Shown here: in pieces, positions 14,087-24,327 of the stretch
How positions within the stretch are numbered: position 1 is the first letter of the stretch
Layout of the letters: each line of letters starts with the position of its first letter
Origin: Balneolales bacterium ANBcel1
Lineage (GTDB): Bacteria; Bacteroidota; Rhodothermia; Balneolales; Natronogracilivirgulaceae
Length of the DNA: 64,000 bases
Direction of reading: 5' to 3'
Assembly: GCA_029688905.1 (NCBI GenBank)
Contig: JARULB010000004.1
Span: 1 to 64,000 of the forward strand
Notes under the pieces: generated by a model
Seen by the model: only the letters and a program-made list of their open reading frames with translations
What the model was told of the DNA's origin: nothing
Databases searched by the model: none
Made by a program: the position numbers and the translations under genes

Positions 14087-17000
14087 ATGAAACATCTTTA
14101 CAGAGCTGTTCCGATACACATCGTTGGTTTACTCTCACTGGCTTTTTTGTTGACCGGTTCTTCGATACAGTATGAGGTCACCGGTGTTTTGGTGGACTCG
14201 GACCAAACCCCTTTGGACGGTTTGTCCGTTATGCTGTTCAATGAAATGGACGAACAAATTGCTTCTGATGAAACGGATAGCGAGGGTCGGTTCTCGCTTG
14301 TCTATCAGCTGGAGCCAACATCCGCAGAACCACAGACCGGGCAGGAGTTACCCTCATTTTTCCAGCTGGGATCTCCATATCCCAACCCATTCAATCCGCG
14401 CAGCACCGTGCCCTTTTATGCCCCGCAAAACACCCAGGCAAACATTTCACTATACAATATTCTCGGACAGTCTGTGCTGAGCAGGCAAGTCAACATAAAT
14501 GCCGGCAGTCATGAAATAGTCATCCAACTGGGTGGCCGCCTTGCTCAGGGGCAGTACATTCTGAGAGTACTGGGGGAAGGTTATGCTCTTTCAGAAAGCA
14601 TGACTTTTCTGAGTACAGGAATCGGAAGCGGTAGTCCGGAAATACGGCTTCAGTCCGGCACCCAACCTACGGCGCGTATTGAATCCAATGTGCAACAAAC
14701 GGATAACAGCGATACCTTCCGTGTTGTGGTTGAAGAGTCGGGGCAGTTTAGCGGTAAAGAGATAAGCGTCACTCCCATGCAGAATGTAAATCTCGGCTCT
14801 CTGATATTATCGGTACATACAACCGAATCCTGTGACGATCTGACCTTGCTTGCTTCCTCTTCGATGCCCGCGCACATGATTTCCCTCGAGGGTATACCGG
14901 AGTCGCTCGGCGACTATCCCCTCGGATGGCTGTATGATGCCGACTACTACCAGGATCATATTGAAACAGCATCCACCCAAACAGCCGGCTCCCCGGAATC
15001 AGAGAATGCACTGCGACATCCGGTATATATCGAACATCATGGAGACGGTGAGGGCCAGGTACTTGTGCCGGTGCATCCGGCCAACTACATGGAAGGTGGT
15101 GATGCTGTTTTGGTCGTTAAGAGTGGTAACGACCAGATACAATGTCCGGCTCTGCCCCTGCAAGTTGAAGCGCTGCCACCCGCTGCCGGTACTATCGAAA
15201 AAATGATCATAGATATCGAAAGTGCCCTGGAAGAAGTTGCAAGTGCTTATGGAAAAGATCCGGAAATGCTTCGCGCAGAACCCCTTTCTGATTTCGATTC
15301 TCATCTTTGGCATATTGCGGCCGGACTTCAAATGGCAAGCGGTCCCAATAATCCCGATAATCTTCGTGCCATTCTGGAAGGCGACTCGCCTTTCCTTGAG
15401 GAACAGCTCCCTGATGAAGAGATTCTGGAAGTGGTGGATGCGATTTTCGCGGTAACCGGTATTGCGGATAATATAGGGGCCATCAGTAATGACCTGAAAA
15501 ACAATACAGTTGCCTTTAAATCGGCCAGCTCTGCAGCCAAAGCGAATCCGGTTAGCCTTGCTGACGTACCTCAGATCCGCACCCCGGAAGAGTTGGATGC
15601 CATGTTGGATACCCGACAGCACATCGCTTCCATGAATGAAGGACTCGCCAGTGAAATGCGTGATATAACAGGACTTGCACTGGGAAGTGTGGCGGTAACA
15701 ACCGGAGCCGTTGGTGCAGCACCCGTTGCAGCTGCCTGCGGCCTTTCGGCTCTTGCCGTTTCGTTAATGCAACTGGTTATCGATCTGGGTGAAAATACGT
15801 TGCCCTCACAGTTGCAAGCACTGGATCTGAATGCCTCCCCAACTACATACAATGAAGATAACTCTGATATTGGCGAATGGAAAGCGACCCTTGAAGCTGT
15901 CAGCAACGGCTTTACGCTGGATACACCCACCGCAATTGGATTCGTGCCGGGTATGGGCAAACTTACTTCCATTCTTACCAATAACAACTTAATTCGTAAC
16001 AGCACCGGGTATGTTACCGATAATATCGTTGGGATTATTCAAACACATATGACGGCAATCTGGGATGAGCCCACCGGGCCGGTTACCATCGATCCCATGT
16101 CATGGGTCATAAACATCGATCCCGAGCGTGATGAAGCCTACTTTGACTGGAGTCTCCAGACGCAAACAAGCGAGATTGGGGATGATCCCTTCAGATTTGT
16201 TGAAAACAATGACAGACACTTTTATCCCAATGCCGTCGGCACGTCCTACCTTCGTGTCAGAACCAGCCTTGGCGTGTTTCAGGATCAGTTCAGGGAGAGT
16301 ATCGAGGAACTGGTTGTAAGACCGATTCAGGTGAGTCTGCGGCGGCTTCCAATCGATGAAATATGGTTTTTTCCAGAGGATCCACCATTTTATATACGGT
16401 CGGATGATGAAATGGACATACGTGCCGATGTGTTCAATGCCGATGACCAAACCGTTTCGTGGGAGATATTCCAGGACGGATTTTTTACGGAGTTGGGCTC
16501 CAATGATGTTACCTATTCCCCTCCGGATGAGCCCGGAACTCATGTTATTATTGTAAGAAGCCAAGCCACCGGCGGTGCGCGTGATAATAGCAATGCTCCC
16601 GTGCGATCCGCTACCGCCCGGGTACATGTTACACAAGACGAGCTAATCGTTTACCCCGACCTGGCCTGTCTTGAGATGGACGATACACATCAATTCAAGG
16701 CTGTATTTGACGGGATGCCTGTCGATTTCAGTGATCTTGAGTGGGATATGACAGGTCCCGGTTCTGTTTTGCCAGGCGGTGTGTACGTTCCGGTTGTGGA
16801 AGGAGATGTCACCATGACGTTTTATCATCCGGATAATCCGGATGATGTTCAGGAGATTTCTTTTACCGTGCGTGATATTTGCAGCTATATGACTTTGAGT
16901 TCGATCTATTTTAATCACGAAAGCAATTGCCTGAATTTCATTGATGTTCCTCCTGATATGGAAGGTGTTCCGATTTATGGCAAGCTTTCGAACAGTATGA

Positions 17001-17392
17001 ATGACCCGTTTTTATTCTATCTGGATATACATGGCAATGTTCTTCAAGAATCCGGAGACTGGTCCGGACAAATCCCGTGGGTTCCTGAAGGTACTGAGAT
17101 TCATGCTCCACATTGGATTTCCATAGGACTGCATGAAGATGGACAGCTCATTCCCGGGATCCCCCGATGGATTATTTCAGAAAGCATTTCCGCAGCCGGC
17201 TGGCCGCTCGGATTGGAACGAAAAACCCGTACTGTAAACGGAGAAGAGGTAGGGGCCTGGTATGGCTCGTTTTTACTTCCTGTTTTTGATCATGACCTGT
17301 ATGTAATGACTGAGGGCGAAGTGCGCAGGGAAACGGTGATGCGCGGTGAATTTTCGGGGGTACTGCCCGGCCAATACGGGTGCTTTGATTAG
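14087..17392 (+). CDS. Large exported protein with N-terminal sorting-type domain and Ig-like modules
   Basis: A 1101-aa secreted protein. An N-terminal hydrophobic segment (IVGLLSLAFLLTGSS) is the signal peptide. Residues 30-75 look like a carboxypeptidase regulatory-like beta domain (VTGVLVDSDQTPLDGLSVML). Residues 88-175 contain YPNPFNPRSTVPFYAPQ...ISLYNILGQSV, the beta domain that normally sits at the very C-terminus of type IX secretion cargo; here it lies near the N-terminus and nothing like it occurs at the end. A Gly/Ala-rich hydrophobic stretch (about residues 525-570) and Ig-like strands (WEIFQDGFFTELGS) follow. I recognise no enzyme domain. It is the first chromosomal gene after the mobile region. 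Confidence 0.7.
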   Translation: MKHLYRAVPIHIVGLLSLAFLLTGSSIQYEVTGVLVDSDQTPLDGLSVMLFNEMDEQIASDETDSEGRFSLVYQLEPTSAEPQTGQELPSFFQLGSPYPNPFNPRSTVPFYAPQNTQANISLYNILGQSVLSRQVNINAGSHEIVIQLGGRLAQGQYILRVLGEGYALSESMTFLSTGIGSGSPEIRLQSGTQPTARIESNVQQTDNSDTFRVVVEESGQFSGKEISVTPMQNVNLGSLILSVHTTESCDDLTLLASSSMPAHMISLEGIPESLGDYPLGWLYDADYYQDHIETASTQTAGSPESENALRHPVYIEHHGDGEGQVLVPVHPANYMEGGDAVLVVKSGNDQIQCPALPLQVEALPPAAGTIEKMIIDIESALEEVASAYGKDPEMLRAEPLSDFDSHLWHIAAGLQMASGPNNPDNLRAILEGDSPFLEEQLPDEEILEVVDAIFAVTGIADNIGAISNDLKNNTVAFKSASSAAKANPVSLADVPQIRTPEELDAMLDTRQHIASMNEGLASEMRDITGLALGSVAVTTGAVGAAPVAAACGLSALAVSLMQLVIDLGENTLPSQLQALDLNASPTTYNEDNSDIGEWKATLEAVSNGFTLDTPTAIGFVPGMGKLTSILTNNNLIRNSTGYVTDNIVGIIQTHMTAIWDEPTGPVTIDPMSWVINIDPERDEAYFDWSLQTQTSEIGDDPFRFVENNDRHFYPNAVGTSYLRVRTSLGVFQDQFRESIEELVVRPIQVSLRRLPIDEIWFFPEDPPFYIRSDDEMDIRADVFNADDQTVSWEIFQDGFFTELGSNDVTYSPPDEPGTHVIIVRSQATGGARDNSNAPVRSATARVHVTQDELIVYPDLACLEMDDTHQFKAVFDGMPVDFSDLEWDMTGPGSVLPGGVYVPVVEGDVTMTFYHPDNPDDVQEISFTVRDICSYMTLSSIYFNHESNCLNFIDVPPDMEGVPIYGKLSNSMNDPFLFYLDIHGNVLQESGDWSGQIPWVPEGTEIHAPHWISIGLHEDGQLIPGIPRWIISESISAAGWPLGLERKTRTVNGEEVGAWYGSFLLPVFDHDLYVMTEGEVRRETVMRGEFSGVLPGQYGCFD

Positions 17393-17648
17393 AGCACCCG
17401 GCTCTGGTATGTCCGCGTTCCCATTCCGGTTTTCAGAATTCTGGAAAACTTGGGAGGGCGGTCTCAGGTTTTCAAATTGGCAGAATTGACCGATGACATT
17501 CCTCCGGGCTTTTTCGCTGAAACTTGTCATAAAAAAAGGCCACCGGCCAAATAGCCAGGCGATCCCGCTTTTTCTTTTTTACACGCTGAATTCGCTGAAC
17601 TGCTTGATTGCGAGGCCGTTGTTACTTATATATTTCGAATACTGAATT

Positions 17649-17780
17649 ATGGAATACCATTTTTTGAAGAAGTTGAAAATTCAATTATTTGTTATCGCAA
17701 TACTTTTTTTCTTGCCGCCCATCGCATCGGCTCAGCTATCATCAATTTTGCCAAATGGGCTTGGTATTGAAGATGTATAA
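17649..17780 (+). pseudogene. Remnant: signal peptide of a lost exported protein
   Basis: A 43-codon ORF, MEYHFLKKLKIQLFVIAILF then a Pro-rich hydrophobic end and ASA-QLSS, is a textbook signal peptide with a cleavage site, followed by only 17 residues and a stop. Nothing in frame continues it. I read it as the front end of a deleted gene. The 150 bp behind it hold no convincing ORF. Confidence 0.4.
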
Positions 17781-17933
17781 AGACCGATATCGCTTTCAAA
17801 ATCTGGAAACCGGATTTTTTGGTTTTTACCGTATTTCCGCCGTAAAACTTGGTTTACTCTTTTTAAACAAAGGCTTAAACGCTTATTTGGCAAGCCATAA
17901 GGGTTGGAATACATTTAAGGGCAGGGTGCAAGA

Positions 17934-19325
17934 ATGAACAGACAAGAATTACAGGATATGATTACCGAACTGGCCAACGAGTTCGGCGTACCAGGAACTG
18001 CCGCGGGTCTCTGGTACCGGGGAGAAGCGACATACGCCTGCCACGGAGTAACCAGCATCGAGAACAGGTTGCCGGTCGATGTTCGTACACTCTTTCAGGC
18101 AGGTTCCATAGGTAAAACCGTTACAGCAACCGCGCTGATTATTCTGGAGGCTGATGGACGTGTAAACCTCGAGGCTCCGGTGCGCAGTTATGTGCCGGAC
18201 CTCACCGTGAAGGATGCTGCAGTTGGCGACGAAGTTACTCTGCTGCAGTTGCTTAATCATACGGCAGGCTGGGAAGGCGACTTCTTTCCGGATACGGGCG
18301 AAGGTGATGACGCGCTGGCACGCCTGGTCGATCGTCTGAATGAACTTGAGCAGTTGACCAGACCGGGAAGAGTGTTTTCATACAATAACGCGGCCTTCTG
18401 TCTTGCCGGCCGGGTTATCGAGAAGGTCACCGGTAATACCTATGAGTCTGCGATCAAAAGCCTCATACTGGATCCTCTCGGGCTTCGCGAATCGTTCTTC
18501 TTCCGGGATGAAGTGATGACGCGGCGTTTCGCCGTAGGTCACAAGCCCAAGGATGATGACACAATGGAGGTAGCGAGGCCCTGGGGGCTGCCTCGTAATG
18601 GCGCCGCGGCCGGTGGACTTGTTTCCAGTATCGCCGATCTTCTTGCTTGGGGGAAATTTCATTTGTACGGCGCTCGTCATGATATTTACAAGCAGCAGAT
18701 GCCCAGTAAATTACGCCTGGATGCGATGCATGAGCCCACGGTGCATATGCCCGGTTGCGCATTTGGCGATGCGTTCGGTATTGGCTGGTTCCTGAGCAAG
18801 GTTGGTAATGCCTGGTTGGTAAGTCATGGTGGCAGCACGCATGGACAAGAGGCCAGTCTGTCGTTCCTCCCGGAACATGACTGGGCATTTGCTCTTCTGA
18901 CCAATTCAAGTCCCGGCGGTATGGCGCTTAGCCAGGTCGCGACGAAGCGCGTGCTGGCAGCTTGTACCGGGCTTGCAGAGGAAGAAATGCAACCGGTTTC
19001 TGCAGCACCTTCGGATCTCGAATCTTATTCGGGAGTGTATGGCGCACGTGGGATGCGGTGTACGGTGACCGTCAGTGAGTTTGGAGAGCTTGTTTTCACG
19101 GTTTCCGACGAGCCGGAATTACTCGCGCTGATGTCGGAAAGCGCAGAAGTGCCACAATCGGAGCCCACGGTCCTTCATGCCTCGCTTGCGAGTGGAGATG
19201 CAGGTCGGTATGTCTTCGCAAACGGTCCATTAAAGGGAATTACGGGATATTTTGAGCGCGACAGTCATGATCGGGTCCAAGCGCTACATCTGTTTGGGCG
19301 GTGGCTCCCACGTATGCGGGCGTGA
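17934..19325 (+). CDS. Serine hydrolase of the class C beta-lactamase/penicillin-binding family
   Basis: A 463-aa protein with the SxxK motif (AGSIGKTVTA, Ser near residue 58) and the YxN motif as FSYNNAAF near residue 150, in the class C/EstB arrangement. A C-terminal 100-residue domain (YSGVYGARGMRCTVTVSEF) resembles the lipocalin-like DUF3471/3887 tails of such hydrolases. No signal peptide is visible, so it probably acts in the cytoplasm as an esterase or peptidase rather than in beta-lactam resistance. It starts 150 bp after the remnant signal peptide ORF, with no operon partner. Confidence 0.85.
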   Translation: MNRQELQDMITELANEFGVPGTAAGLWYRGEATYACHGVTSIENRLPVDVRTLFQAGSIGKTVTATALIILEADGRVNLEAPVRSYVPDLTVKDAAVGDEVTLLQLLNHTAGWEGDFFPDTGEGDDALARLVDRLNELEQLTRPGRVFSYNNAAFCLAGRVIEKVTGNTYESAIKSLILDPLGLRESFFFRDEVMTRRFAVGHKPKDDDTMEVARPWGLPRNGAAAGGLVSSIADLLAWGKFHLYGARHDIYKQQMPSKLRLDAMHEPTVHMPGCAFGDAFGIGWFLSKVGNAWLVSHGGSTHGQEASLSFLPEHDWAFALLTNSSPGGMALSQVATKRVLAACTGLAEEEMQPVSAAPSDLESYSGVYGARGMRCTVTVSEFGELVFTVSDEPELLALMSESAEVPQSEPTVLHASLASGDAGRYVFANGPLKGITGYFERDSHDRVQALHLFGRWLPRMRA

Positions 19326-19545
19326 TGTTCAATTGTACCGACACCCTGCGAACCCTGCGATCCGGTCGGTAGTGAGCAGATACAACAAGTCATAATGGTG
19401 CGGAATTCACTTGCACGCAGATTATAAACTTCAATCATCAATTAAACACAATAACTTTTCGCATATAACTTCTATTCCTCCGTTTATTGCGAAAATGGCC
19501 CTCTCTTGCACAAGCAAAAGAGAACAATCTTATAAATAGATAATT

Positions 19546-21021
19546 ATGGCAGATTATAATGGTGCAATGATGCAGTATTACCACTGGTACTCTCCTGCCG
19601 ATGGCACGTTATGGAAGCAACTTTCCGAGCAAGCTCATGAGCTTGTCGAAGCCGGCATAACCTCTGTATGGCTTCCTCCCGCCTACAAGGGTACCGGGGG
19701 AGCTGATGATGTAGGCTATGGAGTATATGATCTTTTTGATCTGGGTGAGTTTGACCAGAAAGGTTCAGTGCGCACCAAGTATGGAACCCGCGATGAATAT
19801 CTTGAAGCCATTAAAACAGCACAAAAGGCAGGATTACGAGTTTATGCCGATATTGTTTTCAATCATAAACTGGGCGCTGATCATCAGGAAGAGTTCAAAG
19901 CGACTCCCTACAATCCTGAGAACAGGCACGAAGTCATTGGCGAGCTGCAAGCCATAAAAGCCTGGACAAACTTTACCTTTCCGGGAAGAAAAGGAAAATA
20001 CTCTGAACTGCACTGGCACTGGTGGCATTTTAATGCCGCTGATTACAATGCCCTGGATGAAAAGAGTGATGCCATTTATCTTTTTGAGGGCAAGTCTTTT
20101 GACGAAAACGTGGACCTCGAAAAAGGCAACTTTGATTACCTTATGGGTTGCAATCTCGATTTTAACAACCCTGATGTACAAAAGGAATTGTTCTACTGGG
20201 GTGAATGGTATCTTGAAACTACCGGTATCGATGGTTTCAGGTTTGATGCGGTGAAGCATGTGAAATCAAGCTTTTTTCTGGACTGGTTGAACCATATGCG
20301 TAACCACAGCAAACGCGATCTTTTTGCCGTAGGCGAGTATTGGTCGGGAGAAAGTGAAGCCAAAAACCGTTTCATAAAGCAAACCGATGGCGGTATGATG
20401 CTGTTTGATGTGGGATTGCATTACAATTTTGCTGCTGCAGGAAAGCAGGGAAAGGATTATGACCTGCAAAGAATTTTTGACAATGCACTGGTGGCAACAC
20501 ACCCTACCCTTGCTGTTACTCTGGTAAGTAATCATGATTCACAACCACTTCAATCCCTTGAATCGGTTGTTGAGCCCTGGTTCAAACCGCTGGCCTATGC
20601 ACTGATTTTGTTGCGCCGCGACGGTTATCCCTGTGTGTTTGCCGCAGATTATTATGGCACTTCGTATAAAGACATCGGAAAAGACGGCAATGAGCATGAG
20701 ATCCATATGCCCAGCCATAAGTGGATGATCGATAATTTTTTAAAGGCCCGCAGAGATCATGCATGGGGTGAGCAGCATGACTATTTTGACCACCCAAACT
20801 GCGTGGGATGGACACGAACCGGTAACGATGAGTATCCACGGGGAATGGCAGTGCTGTTAAGCAATGGTGAGGATAGTAAAAAACATATGGTAACCGGTGC
20901 TCCCGATACTTCATACAGAGATATTACCGAACACATCTCAAAACGTGTTAAAACCGATAAAGATGGCCGGGGTGAGTTTTTGTGCAAAGGGGGATCTGTT
21001 TCTGTTTGGATTCCTGAATAA
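19546..21021 (+). CDS. Cytoplasmic alpha-amylase, GH13
   Basis: A 491-aa glycoside hydrolase 13 protein of the GH13_5 type (Bacillus AmyA/E. coli AmyA). Conserved blocks in order: GITSVWLPPAYKG, DIVFNHKLGAD, GFRFDAVKH (nucleophile Asp near 231), FAVGEYW (acid/base Glu near 262) and LVSNHDSQPLQS (Asp near 329). It hydrolyses internal alpha-1,4 bonds of starch or glycogen. With no signal peptide it is likely to work on storage polysaccharide inside the cell. Single transcription unit; the upstream 60 bp are AT-rich. Confidence 0.93.
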   Translation: MADYNGAMMQYYHWYSPADGTLWKQLSEQAHELVEAGITSVWLPPAYKGTGGADDVGYGVYDLFDLGEFDQKGSVRTKYGTRDEYLEAIKTAQKAGLRVYADIVFNHKLGADHQEEFKATPYNPENRHEVIGELQAIKAWTNFTFPGRKGKYSELHWHWWHFNAADYNALDEKSDAIYLFEGKSFDENVDLEKGNFDYLMGCNLDFNNPDVQKELFYWGEWYLETTGIDGFRFDAVKHVKSSFFLDWLNHMRNHSKRDLFAVGEYWSGESEAKNRFIKQTDGGMMLFDVGLHYNFAAAGKQGKDYDLQRIFDNALVATHPTLAVTLVSNHDSQPLQSLESVVEPWFKPLAYALILLRRDGYPCVFAADYYGTSYKDIGKDGNEHEIHMPSHKWMIDNFLKARRDHAWGEQHDYFDHPNCVGWTRTGNDEYPRGMAVLLSNGEDSKKHMVTGAPDTSYRDITEHISKRVKTDKDGRGEFLCKGGSVSVWIPE

Positions 21022-21395
21022 GTTTTGTGGAATGAAAATCTGACATCCTCAGACAGAAAGTGAGGTACGCCATTTTCGTCTGATCGAATACTCGCTCGCG
21101 AAGTAAATCCGCCTCTTTATACTCCCTTCCCACCAGGCAACAGAGGTGTGTCCAGGCTCACCGCGCCGCTTTTTGATTATGGCAGAGAAGCCTCTCGCTT
21201 TTATCCTGATTTACTCCCATTTTAACGATACCAGTCAATTGACCAATTCAGGGAATGCCATTGCAATTGAAACACCTGGAAATGCCAGGTATCCGTACAA
21301 ACTCATAAAAATAATTACGCCCAACGTTTGTGCGGCAAACCATAAAAAATTCAAAATGCCCGGTATCCATATAAAACCAAAAGAAGGAGTTTATA
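21022..21395. other. Intergenic stretch, no gene seen
   Basis: 374 bp between amylase and the next ORF. Short frames here have no family look. On the minus strand near 21,130 a 40-residue frame (MGREYKEADLLRERVFDQTK) could be the end of an old gene, but it cannot be named. AAGGAG at 21384-21389 is the ribosome site of the next gene. Confidence 0.5.
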
Positions 21396-22556
21396 ATGAA
21401 AATCGGTAAAGACAGCAATTGGGGAGTGAACCTTGAAACCGTATTCTGTCCACAGTGTGATGAAGAGATGCCCAATTACAGAATCCCGGAAAACTTGCAT
21501 CAAATCATGACAGGTGGATGGACGTGCCGGGAGAACGGGAGCAACATGGACAAGTGGAGACACCCTGTTGCCATGACGGATGATTTCCCAAACCGGATGG
21601 TTTCATCCCTGCTCATCCTGCTACTGGCATTATCCTCAGCCGTGTTCCTGTTCCCCGCCAGCACCGAGGCGCAAGACGGAACCATTTATCCCCTTGAAAC
21701 CCCCGATGAGCCGAATGCCATTCCGCTCGGCACCGGAGGTGTGGAAGGTCAATCCGCGCCTGAAACCTGGTTCCGCCAGTGGGGCGACCCCATGGCACGC
21801 AATATTTCAAAGGCCACCCTCACTCCGTTCCTGCCTGATCCCGACAAGGCAAACGGCGCGGCCGTCATCGTAGCTCCGGGTGGTGCGTTCAGATGGCTCT
21901 CGATGAGCAATGAAGGATGGCAGGTTGCTGAAGCGCTTGCGGAGCAGGGAATTGCTGCCTTTGTACTCAAATACCGACTTCACCCGACTCCGGAGTCACT
22001 GGACGACTTCAGGGATTCGATGAACCGCTCCTTTGACGAGGCTGCCGAACCCTCCGACCCTCCCCGGGATAATGGAGCACCGCAACGACCAGGCCCGAAT
22101 CTGTCCAACCAGCTGGAGGATGCCGAGGCCGCCTACGCCATGATTGTGGAGCGGGCCGAAGAGTGGGGCGTCGATACCCGGCGGCTGGGCATGATCGGCT
22201 TCTCGGCCGGTGCCGGACTTACCATGCATGCCACCCTCAATTCGAACAGTATGGAGCTTGCCTTCATCGGACCAATTTATGGCGGCATGGGACCGGTTGA
22301 AGTACCTGAAAACGCCCCTCCCATGTTTAATGTCATCGCCACGGATGATTTTCTCTTCCAGGGCCAGTTCGGTGTTATCTCCTCATGGTTCGAAGCTGGA
22401 GTACCGGTAGAGTTTCACCTCTATCAAAATGGCGGACACGGCTTTGGCCTCGGAAACCCGGACCGCACCAGCAATCGATGGTTTGAGGCGTTTATTCACT
22501 GGCTGGATGTGAACGGTTTTCTGACCGCCGGCCAAAGTGACCCCGATGCTGGGTAA
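21396..22556 (+). CDS. Exported alpha/beta-hydrolase esterase with an N-terminal zinc-ribbon piece
   Basis: The C-terminal 300 residues are a BD-FAE/xylanase-esterase-like alpha/beta hydrolase: oxyanion block VIVAPGGAFRWLSMSNEG, nucleophile elbow GFSAGAGL, Asp in ATDDFLFQ, and His in NGGHGFGLG. The preceding segment MVSSLLILLLALSSAVF...STEAQ is a signal peptide starting near 21597. Yet the ORF begins 67 residues earlier at 21396 with a strong AAGGAG ribosome site, and that front part holds CPQCDEEMP...GGWTCRENGSNMDKW, the pattern of small zinc-ribbon proteins. Either a fusion, or a short zinc-ribbon gene that lost its stop; the exported enzyme may be made from an internal start. Confidence 0.75.
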   Translation: MKIGKDSNWGVNLETVFCPQCDEEMPNYRIPENLHQIMTGGWTCRENGSNMDKWRHPVAMTDDFPNRMVSSLLILLLALSSAVFLFPASTEAQDGTIYPLETPDEPNAIPLGTGGVEGQSAPETWFRQWGDPMARNISKATLTPFLPDPDKANGAAVIVAPGGAFRWLSMSNEGWQVAEALAEQGIAAFVLKYRLHPTPESLDDFRDSMNRSFDEAAEPSDPPRDNGAPQRPGPNLSNQLEDAEAAYAMIVERAEEWGVDTRRLGMIGFSAGAGLTMHATLNSNSMELAFIGPIYGGMGPVEVPENAPPMFNVIATDDFLFQGQFGVISSWFEAGVPVEFHLYQNGGHGFGLGNPDRTSNRWFEAFIHWLDVNGFLTAGQSDPDAG

Positions 22557-22828
22557 TGAAAAGTCGGCTGCGGCTTGTTTTCTGTATTCGCACAACACAA
22601 TGCCGCACATAATCTTCCCTGGGTGGATTTCGTGCCGACCGGTTTTTCCATAAGCAGAGAATGGCTCGGCATGAACGGCCGGATAAATGAACGCATCTGT
22701 GCAAATACAGGTTGCTTCTGATATTCCCCGGTACGAATTCATCCCTTCCGATTGTTCTTCTGTACGGTGCAGATAACTGCGGGCACATCATGGTGTCCGC
22801 CTTTTTCAACATGAAACAGAGGGCCGTC

Positions 22829-24235
22829 ATGTCACAATCAACAAATCAACCCAGGCTCCACTCCAGGAAGGATTTTTTAATCGGGGCCGGCGCCGGAATC
22901 ATCCTGCCGTTTATTCCCGGTTCATCCGGAAGCGCACAGCCGAACGCCGTACCGAACAGCGGCCGTTACCTGCTGAAAGGCGGTACCGTCCTCACAATGG
23001 ACGATGACCTGGGTGATTTTGATTCGGCGGATGTTCTTGTGGAAGATGGCGTTATATCAGCAGTAGCCGCATCCGTCAACAGCGATGCGGAAGTGATTGA
23101 CGCGGCCGGACACATTGTATTGCCCGGCTTTGTCGATTCACATCGCCACATGTGGCAGGGCTGCATTCGAAACATGCTGCCGGATGGGCTCCTCAGCGAC
23201 TATGTGCGGGTTGTACTTGGTCAGGCGCGACCCGTTTACCGTCCCGATGATGCACACATCGGCACTCTGATCAGTGCCCTGGGAGCCATCGATGCCGGTG
23301 TTACCACGGTGCTTGACTGGTCGCATATCGGCAAATCCCCGGCACATACCGATGCCGCCGTCAGAGGCTTGAGAGATTCGGGAATTCGGGCGCTCTATGC
23401 GTACGGATCGGGCGATGCAACCCCCGAAAACCGATATCCGGATGATCTGCGCCGTCTGCGTGATGAGGTTATTCCGCCGGATGATCCGCTTCTCACCCTT
23501 GCGCTGGGAGCCGGAATCAATGCCGGACAGTGGGAACTTGCGCGGGAAACCGGTGTCCGTATTTCCGTGCACGTGAACGGCACGGGCGATTTGCTCCCGA
23601 TGACCGAGTTGCTCGGACCCGATGTCACTTGCATTCACTGTTGCAATCTGTTGGATGAGGAGTGGGAACTGCTTGCGGCCAACAGGACAGGGGTATCCAT
23701 CTCCTCTCCGGTTGAAATGATTATGGGGCACGGTATCCCGCCAATTCAGCAGACCCTCGACTATGGCATTCTGCCCAGCCTCAGCGTAGATGTGGAGACC
23801 ACGGTCCCCGGAAATATGTTTACACAGATGCAATCGGTCCAAACACTGCAACGCATGCAGATTCTGGCTCGCGACCGGGCCGGAGAAAGCGATTTGCCCG
23901 ATTTACTAACCGCAAGAGAGATACTCCGGTTCGCGACTGTCAACGGCGCGATACACAACGGCCTGGATCATCTTACCGGTACGCTCACTCCTGGAAAGCA
24001 GGCCGACATCCAGATGCTGTCCCTCGGCCATATCAACACAATGCCGGTAAATTCCCCATATGGCGCCGTAGTAACGGGCATGGACCGCACCAATGTGGAT
24101 ATGGTGATGGTAGCAGGCGACATCAAGAAGTGGAAGGGCAAACTTGTGCGCACTGACCTGGATCAGATCGCATCACAGGCCCTTCGGTCCCGGGACGGCA
24201 TTTTCGAAAGGGCAGGATTGCACTCGGGCATTTGA
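22829..24235 (+). CDS. Exported amidohydrolase-superfamily protein
   Basis: A 468-aa metal-dependent hydrolase. The N-terminus has a Tat-like signal (SRKDFLIGAGAGIILPFIPG), only partly matching the twin-Arg motif. The catalytic domain shows LPGFVDSHRHMWQG (HxH metal ligands), VTCIHCCNL and SVDVETTVPGNMF near the end, the pattern of the cytosine deaminase/chlorohydrolase-like group; GTLTPGKQADIQML is the family's C-terminal signature. The substrate is unknown. The ATG at 22829 is the last before the signal; MKQRAVMSQ at 22811 is an alternative. It lies 270 bp after the esterase. Confidence 0.85.
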   Translation: MSQSTNQPRLHSRKDFLIGAGAGIILPFIPGSSGSAQPNAVPNSGRYLLKGGTVLTMDDDLGDFDSADVLVEDGVISAVAASVNSDAEVIDAAGHIVLPGFVDSHRHMWQGCIRNMLPDGLLSDYVRVVLGQARPVYRPDDAHIGTLISALGAIDAGVTTVLDWSHIGKSPAHTDAAVRGLRDSGIRALYAYGSGDATPENRYPDDLRRLRDEVIPPDDPLLTLALGAGINAGQWELARETGVRISVHVNGTGDLLPMTELLGPDVTCIHCCNLLDEEWELLAANRTGVSISSPVEMIMGHGIPPIQQTLDYGILPSLSVDVETTVPGNMFTQMQSVQTLQRMQILARDRAGESDLPDLLTAREILRFATVNGAIHNGLDHLTGTLTPGKQADIQMLSLGHINTMPVNSPYGAVVTGMDRTNVDMVMVAGDIKKWKGKLVRTDLDQIASQALRSRDGIFERAGLHSGI

Positions 24236-24327
24236 GTTTTTCGCCTTTTCGGCTTCGGGTCTCTCCTATGCCGCAATCACAAATGCCGCATTTCATGGAA
24301 GCCGCATACAGTCCCTTTGCGATGGCT

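Noticed and set aside
21146-21409. Open frame of 87 codons before the esterase
   Set aside because: No motif, no ribosome site; lies in front of the true start with its strong AAGGAG.
22712-22828. Upstream extension of the amidohydrolase
   Set aside because: The extra residues precede the Tat-like signal and have no family match.
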